Assembly (NCBI RefSeq): GCF_003945595.2 | Contig: NW_024104443.1 | Coordinates: forward strand, 1,612,001-1,676,000 | Source of the DNA: Pipra filicauda | Taxonomy: Eukaryota > Chordata > Aves > Passeriformes > Pipridae | Direction: 5' to 3' | DNA length: 64,000 nt | Shown: positions 58,001-64,000 of the stretch, piece by piece | Layout: every line of letters begins with the position of its first letter | Position numbering within the stretch: position 1 is the first letter of the stretch | Translations under genes and position numbers: made by a program | The notes under the pieces: generated by a model | What the model saw: the letters and a program-made list of their open reading frames with translations, nothing else | Database searches by the model: none | What the model was told of the DNA's origin: nothing

Positions 58001-61000
58001 ATGTTAATTTCAGTCTACCTACTCTAATCAGTTTTAGAGATTGTTACTTAAAACCTTTTTCTCACCCTGGTGATAATATTGTATTTTTAATCTGTGACAT
58101 TAGAAGGGTCAGCTAAAGAAGGCCAAAAAAGCATTAATATATCCCTGCATATACAGCGTGCTGTAATGCCAGCACTTCCCTCTTGAGTGCTTCAGGTGGG
58201 CTCATGTACCAACAGAGATAAAATAGAAGATTAACAGTTTTGGCAGTAAAGATTTCATTGTTTCATAATGTTAGCCTTCCTGATTCTACTTTCCCAGGCA
58301 ACTATCAGCAAGACAAGAGGGCATGGTCTCAAGTTGTGCCAGGGGAGGTTTAGGTTAGATATTAGAAAGAATTTCTTTACAGAGAGGGTGGTCAGACATT
58401 GGAATGGGCTGCCCAGGGAAGTAGTGGATTCTCCATCCCTGGAGATTTTTAAAAAGAGACTGGATGTGGCACTCAGTGCCATGGTCTAGCAACTGCAGTG
58501 GTGTTGGATCAAGGGTTGGACTTGATGATCTCGGAGGTCCCTTCCAACCCAGCTGATTCTATGATTCTGTGATTTATTCTATATGCTTTCAATTGGCAAT
58601 TGGGATATTTTGGTACCTTCCTCTGTCTGCATATACATGGCTAAAGCAAACTACACAAGCTCTGAATTTAACCAAAGAAAACCAGTTAAGAACATATGAA
58701 CATTTTATAAAAGCTTTTATAAATAGTACCATAGCCTGGTACTGCTTTTCTGAAAGGCAAATGAACATTTCCTTTCAACATAAAAGACCTACGTAACAGA
58801 ATACAAATGGCTGAAATTACTTTTCATCTACGTGAATTGCTATTTTACTTTTGTATTTCTTTATCTCCTTATATAGTTTCTACATGGTTTTCTTTTCATT
58901 TTTCTTCTTTGTTTTTTTTTTCTTTTTCTTAGTTTTCATGCAGATAAATTAAGAAAAAAGAATAGTAAATCTATGGTAACAAATCTAAATAGAAAAAATG
59001 GTATTTCTTGACATATGGTGTGACTGGCAAGGCTATGTACTGAAAGACTATACAAAAAGATAAAACCAATTGTCACTTCAAATGACCCTTTTTTGGTGGT
59101 TAAGGGTTGTGGAGCAGGGGGGAGGGTGATGGGGAGTAACTATCACGGTTATATTTCAGAGCTATTTCTGCATCTAAGGGAGTTTCCATAGATACCAATC
59201 TGGACCATACCAGATGGTGGTATGGAATTAATCCACCAGTTAAATTTTTATCTTAGTATCTGTGAAGCACTTGTCATCACCGAAAATGAAATGTTTAGAT
59301 TGGCTGTAAAATGGCAGCTACCAGGTAACACTGTCACAAGCTGCTTTCCAGAGCCTCCTATGCCAACTCATGAAAATGAAACAGTCAAACAGTTAGTATT
59401 TTTCCCCTCCAACTTGGCAGAAGCAGCCCTAGTCTCTGTGAACACACTCATTCCTTCATTTCATTATGAATCAGACTAACCTTTTATTTCCTGTACCTCA
59501 ATACCAGCCTTTTTAACTGACCGATGTTCCACTTCTGTAAAACAAAATCATTCTTCAGGACAACTGACATTTCAGAAGGACAGTCAGTGACATTTTTCTG
59601 TTAGCTTTCTCAAAGGTACAGCACAATCCTACAGTAAACAATCCCATCAGCACCAAGGAGAGTCAATATAAACCATTCAATAGCTCACAAGCCATGAGAA
59701 AAGAAAAAAGACCTTGATTCATGAAAGGTGCTTGCAATAATCAACTCATGCACCACAGAGACATTTTATGGGTATGTCTAAAGGTTCAGGGATTTCCACA
59801 AAAATAAAACTGTTCATTATAATCAAAATCACAATGGATTAAAGGCTGGTTGAATTCAGGTTTCTTAGCTACCTCAGTTTTATACTGCAGCAAAAACTAA
59901 AAAGAAAATTATATACAAGGACTTCTCTCATCAAACCTGTAATACTTCCATGATTATTTTATTCTCATGTTTCTCTGAAAAAAAGCCTAGGAGCGTTCTT
60001 GTTCAGTTTACTAGATGTGGAAAAAACAACATCCAGTCAGAATTACAATTTATCTGGTCCAGTCTCCTGTTATTAAGTGCTGTTGATACCAGATGCCCCA
60101 AAGGAAAATCCATGAATTATAGACAGACAAATACGGAATAACTAGCTTAGTCATTTATAGCAGTAGACTCATATTGGATGACTAACATCCTGAAGCCTAA
60201 GGCTTTATCTATCTCATAAATTTTTTATCCCATATAATGCAGCAGTGGATTATATTTTTATTCCTGTAAAACATACAACCCCTCTCTGAATTCTACTAAA
60301 TTGATGTCTGACTAATCAGGTCCCTCTCCCTGAAGTCAGGCTGCTTGCCTTAGAGGTTACTAGATTAACACTGGTAAATGTTTCCTCTGTGTGGAAATAG
60401 GACTTCAAATTATACTAGAATAATTTTCTAATGATAAGTACTCCCAATGAAATGAATATAAACTTTAAGTTGACTTGTGTCTTCACTTCATCCCCTGGGA
60501 GTTTTCTATATGATAATCTCAAAGGAAGCAGTTGAACTCTAAGCAAATGATACGCTGAAATTACCAAAATGTCTTTGTTTAAGCAGGTACCGACATGACA
60601 AGGGATAGATCTAGCATAGGGCAAATGCATTTTGATCCCTTCTGTGACAAACAAACCCATGTGTTCAGGACTCTTCTTTGTCAGACCATTCAGCAATGCT
60701 GAAGGATGGTCTTCTAATGAAAACTGAGCAGCAGCACACAACTTCTGCCGGAAGAGCTTGTAGTGTAACTAAATCACTGTCACTAAGCCACTAGGTTCTT
60801 GGCCAGTGACACCAGGTAAGTGGTACTGACCCGAAGATACAAAATGTGAAACTGTGACATTAAGAACAAAAAGAACATACTTTCTGTGGATGCAAACTTC
60901 CACACGGCTCTGGCATGAACATCTCCAACGAACACTGTTCTGTCTTCTGAAGCAACAATATCATGTGGCATCTCAAAGCTCTGCGAAGACAAGCAGTCAC

Positions 61001-62095
61001 AGGTCACCCATAAGTGTCTACATGCTCATGAGGCCTCCTTAACCCTGAACTTGAGACTGGTCATATTCATCCTTCCTTGGACTGGAAAATGCAGCAGGTG
61101 CTGGTGTGGAGGCCTAACATATGTGAAAGGAGAGGGATTCCATTCGTATTGAATGTTTGCCTTCTCCAGGGATAAAGACATGGAGATTATTTGATGTACT
61201 AATGCTAAAAAAATTTCTATTTTAATAATATTTCTATTCATAATAGTGCACTCAGTTTTATCCTGTGACATACACATTTTCAAAAATAATCTTGGTTTGA
61301 AGCCCAAATATTTAGTTTTTCTTGGAGTTTATATGCAACACAGCTATTTGCTATATACGCAGAAAAAATAACTCTCAGTAATATAATTTAAAACTGGACT
61401 GCAAATAAAGAGTGTACGTGTTACCCACGAGTGGGATTATTAACATTCATTCTTTAGTCTAAGAGCATATATGAAAATGGGATTAAAAAAAAACCCATAA
61501 TTTTTATGTACAATATCGTATGAAGGATATTTAGCCTTAACTTCCACACTAGTATTCTGTAAAAAAAGGGATGCAACCATATAGTTGCATATTAACACTG
61601 CTTAGGAATATGCTCTATTTTTTGACAAATTACTAGCATCTAAATATATGTGTATTTCAATTCCTTCATTATTCTCTTAAATTAGCTTTTAAGAATGTCT
61701 GGAAGCAATTAAGTAGGCTTATCCTGACTGAAGGCATTATCTGTAGGAATCATCTTGAGGGTATATAATTTTCAAATGTATACCACATGTAGAAACTAAG
61801 ACCCAAAACTCTACTGTCTTTATTAAATTAGTATTATAAAGAATTCCATTTGAATACCTTCTATTATAAAACACCTTATTTCCTGCAGTAGTCTTATGAA
61901 AGTTGGAAAAGTAGGATGTTACCAACGTTCTCATATATATAACTATATGCAACAGGCACTCTGTGTAATACTCTACCTTTCTAAGTGGAATGAAAAAATC
62001 AATTATTTCTCCAGTAGAGAAGTTCATCACAAATCCTTGCACTGGTTCTGCCTCTCCAGGATAAGGCATTCCATTAACTGCGAAGAGGAGACCAC
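54884..62095 (-). CDS. PAM: Peptidylglycine alpha-amidating monooxygenase, C-terminal part
   Basis: Bifunctional secretory-granule enzyme that converts glycine-extended peptides to amidated hormones. The window holds the last six coding exons: 61977-62095, 60881-60980, 59481-59534, 56687-56893, 55583-55639 and 54884-55065 (719 nt, entering in phase with two leftover bases). They encode the end of the peptidyl-alpha-hydroxyglycine lyase beta-propeller ([41 protein letters not shown]), a charged linker ([15 protein letters not shown]), one membrane segment (about 25 residues around [19 protein letters not shown]) and the cytosolic tail. The match to vertebrate PAM is clear in every exon. The catalytic monooxygenase half lies right of the window. 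The membrane exon (207 nt) and linker exon (54 nt) are multiples of three. Confidence 0.96.
55583..55639 (-). CDS. PAM: PAM exon: juxtamembrane cytosolic segment
   Basis: 57 nt between TTTTTCAG and GTAAGTC. Encodes [18 protein letters not shown], matching the family's EHKLETSSGRVLGR region. Confidence 0.93.
56687..56893 (-). CDS. PAM: PAM exon: membrane-spanning segment
   Basis: 207 nt, in-frame cassette; acceptor TTTTTAAAG, donor GTAACTG. Encodes [19 protein letters not shown], then [20 protein letters not shown] and [13 protein letters not shown]. Skipping it would keep the frame and give a soluble enzyme, as in known mammalian splice forms. Confidence 0.95.
58285..58574 (+). mobile_element. 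CR1 LINE 3' fragment
   Basis: Plus-strand CR1 tail. GGCATGGTCTCAAGTTGTGC, AGGTTTAGGTTAGATATTAG, GGAATGGGCTGCCCAGGGAA and the TTCTATGATTCTGTGATT end are all standard. In a PAM intron, opposite to the gene. Confidence 0.92.
59481..59534 (-). CDS. PAM: PAM exon: linker
   Basis: 54 nt, acceptor TGTTTTACAG, donor GTTAGTC. Encodes [17 protein letters not shown], nearly identical to the vertebrate linker before the membrane segment. Confidence 0.93.
60881..60980 (-). CDS. PAM: PAM exon: lyase domain end
   Basis: 100 nt, acceptor TCTTCGCAG, donor GTATGTTC. Encodes [20 protein letters not shown] and [13 protein letters not shown], the last propeller blade. Confidence 0.95.
61977..62095 (-). CDS. PAM: PAM exon: lyase domain
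   Basis: 119 nt, acceptor GTTGTTGCAG, donor GTAGAGTA. Encodes [20 protein letters not shown] and [18 protein letters not shown]. Confidence 0.95.
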
Positions 62096-62539
62096 CTGCA
62101 ACAACATACACTTGCCTTAGAACCCACATGCAGCAAACTGCAGTGAAGATGAACTGTAATAGTTTAGATGAAAAAAAGTCTAAGAGACAGAAAAGTAACT
62201 CAACAGGAAACTAAACTGCCAGAGGAAAGACAAGTGAGGTATAACACTTGAATGCCTGCCATTTAAGAGATGTACATTTAGTCCAAACGAGAAGAATAAG
62301 CAAAGTAAAATTTTACAGATTGGTTAAATGTACAAGAAATGTGAAAGTGTTAAAAAATAATTTGAAGAATACTTTGCTAAGGATGGTTGATCTGATAGGC
62401 AGAAGTTTTTTCAATGCATCAAGAGCAGAAAGTCAGCTTGGGAATCACTGGGACCACAAGAGGAAAAGGTGTGAAAGGTGGACTCAGGGATTAGGGGCCT
62501 GTGACAAAGAAGCTGGTTTCGGCAGATTTTTTTCTGTTT

Positions 62540-64000
62540 AATATGTTGGGAAGATTACAACACTCATTTTTTTTTCCTAGCAAAGAGGTCAGAGGAGCCA
62601 GCTCAACTGGAAGGTTATATGCAAAAGGTATTAGACAAGTTGGAGGTTAATAATTCACCAGGTTTAGATGGCATTTACTCAAATTCAGAAGGAAGCCAAA
62701 TGGGAAATCACAGACCTTAGGACAAGTTAAGTAAACCAGCACTGCAAACAGCTATTCCTCCAGAAGACTAAAAGAATGCTGAATTAATGCTCACCTACAA
62801 GAAGGACTCAAAAGGGTGCCTGTTAACACATGTTAACAATTCTGGCTTCCATCTCCAGTAAGATGGTAGAATCCATAAAGAAGAGTAAGACGTGGGCAAG
62901 TGTGGCCTGTCAGAAACAAGTTCGTACAGCTTCTCTAAGGATTATGCCTCAGCTCTGAACAGGGAGAAAAAGCACAGAGCTAAAGCAGATTCTGCAGTCA
63001 TACTTAGGTTTTCAGAAAACACTCGGCAAGGTAGTGCATCAGAGGTTATTAATGAATGTGAGTTATCACAGGGCTGAATGAAAGATCCATTAATGAACAG
63101 GAAGCAAAGAACAGGGCTTACAGACAGAGCTCATATAATTCTTCAGGACAGAGAAGTCTGAACAGTGTGATCTTGTAGGGATCACAGTCAGAAACAATTT
63201 TATTCAATAGTCTTCATCAGTGACCAGAAAAATGGGATGAACAATGAAATCAACCAGTCTGAGGAATATACTGAGTTCTGCAGAGTAGTCAAAAGCTTGA
63301 TGATACTGAGAAAGTCTGGAAAGACTTTTTATAAGTGAGTTGTCAAACAAGGGGCAGAAGAGCTTCAGCAAAGACAAGTATGAAGTGATTCTTTTGCAAA
63401 AAAGTAATTTAAATCATGCCTACGTGATGTTTAAACTTGGAACTGGCAGCTACAGCTCAGGAGAGACATCTCCAAGCCACTACTGAAACATTTCTCAAAT
63501 CTCTGGCTCCACGTACAGTGTCAGCCAAAATTTCAATAGAATGTCTGGCATCCTGAGAAAGAGAATTAGGAATGGAAGGGACAGTTGTGCTACTATGCAA
63601 AAACTCAGCATGCCCACATCTTGAGTACTGAGTGTTATCCTGCATCTCAAGGAGGTCCCAATGAAGCTGAAGATGCAAGAAGAGAAAGGCAACTACAAGG
63701 GGCTGCAAGAAGGGGCTTCAGCCCCTTCAAGGGGCTGAAGCAATTAAATGGCTTATGAGGAGGGACCAAGGTGGGATGGGGTTCTTTGGTTTGAAGAGGA
63801 TAAGTCAAGTTGAAGAGGCACCAGCTTTGGTGAGTGTGGAACTGTTATTCAACTCCCAAATACTGGGACTGAGAAGCACTCAATGAAACTAGGTCACTTT
63901 TCCATATTAAAAAAAAATAAAGTAGGTAATGAACTTCTGGAGCCTGTAACCACAGGAGGCCAATGAGCCAGACAGCACAAGTCAGTTCAAAATGAGACTA
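62540..64000 (+). mobile_element. Decayed CR1-type LINE
   Basis: Plus-strand translation gives broken pieces in CR1 order. VLDKLEVNNSPGLDGIYS lies at about 62619 (the RT palm entry, D-K-L-...-S-x-G-x-D-G-I). A LTYKKDSKG stretch lies near 62790, a DDTEK piece near 63300, and further CR1-like fragments near 63600-63700 (for example NYKGLQE). Many stops and shifts. Much older than the other CR1 copies here; it lies in a PAM intron and may continue past the window. Confidence 0.55.

Noticed and set aside
1..64000. CRISPR arrays, bacterial operons or tRNA genes
   Set aside because: The window is vertebrate nuclear DNA. I saw no regularly spaced short repeats of CRISPR type and no cloverleaf with tRNA promoter boxes; the only tRNA-like match is the retroviral primer site.

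Overview
This is vertebrate nuclear DNA, almost certainly from a bird. Three split genes have GT-AG introns and proteins close to their vertebrate orthologues. The dominant repeats are CR1 LINEs with octamer (ATTCTATG-like) 3' tails, plus avian LTR retroelements. The gene order PPIP5K2 (-), GIN1 (+), PAM (-) matches the block on human 5q21. That block is carried on the Z chromosome in birds, so Z linkage is likely but is inferred from synteny only.

Layout. 1-14968: fifteen 3'-to-5' exons of PPIP5K2 (minus strand), coding residues 1-589; the 3' half of the gene lies left of the window. 14969-24629: its first intron, with an old LTR-derived element (20633-21190) and a CR1 copy (21293-22455). 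24220-25165: a CpG island that acts as a bidirectional promoter, with PPIP5K2 leaving leftward and GIN1 rightward. 24847-43435: GIN1, complete, seven coding exons and 527 codons by my count. 43436-44000: GIN1 3' UTR. 44000-54240: intergenic DNA between the tail-to-tail genes GIN1 and PAM, with a solo LTR (46615-47493) and two CR1 copies. 54240-62095: the last six exons of PAM (minus strand), covering the end of the lyase domain, the linker, the membrane segment and the cytosolic tail. 62096-64000: PAM intron with a decayed CR1.

GIN1 is itself a domesticated Ty3/gypsy-type integrase, and its introns have collected retroelements. They hold two solo LTRs of one family (27455-28058, 32977-33587) and a 7.3-kb provirus (34642-41981, minus strand) in the last intron. 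The provirus has a 5-bp target duplication, a tRNA-Lys primer site, an open gag, a pol broken by stops and frameshifts, and no env. Its RT and integrase look like class III (ERVL). Its LTRs differ at only about five aligned bases but carry two versus three copies of a 57-bp tandem unit. Each unit boundary has a GCAGGGG(G)CGCTG box resembling the CTCF core. The solo LTR at 46615 carries two such boxes in the opposite genomic orientation. This CTCF-like array is the most unusual signal here. No complete new gene system was found beyond these elements.
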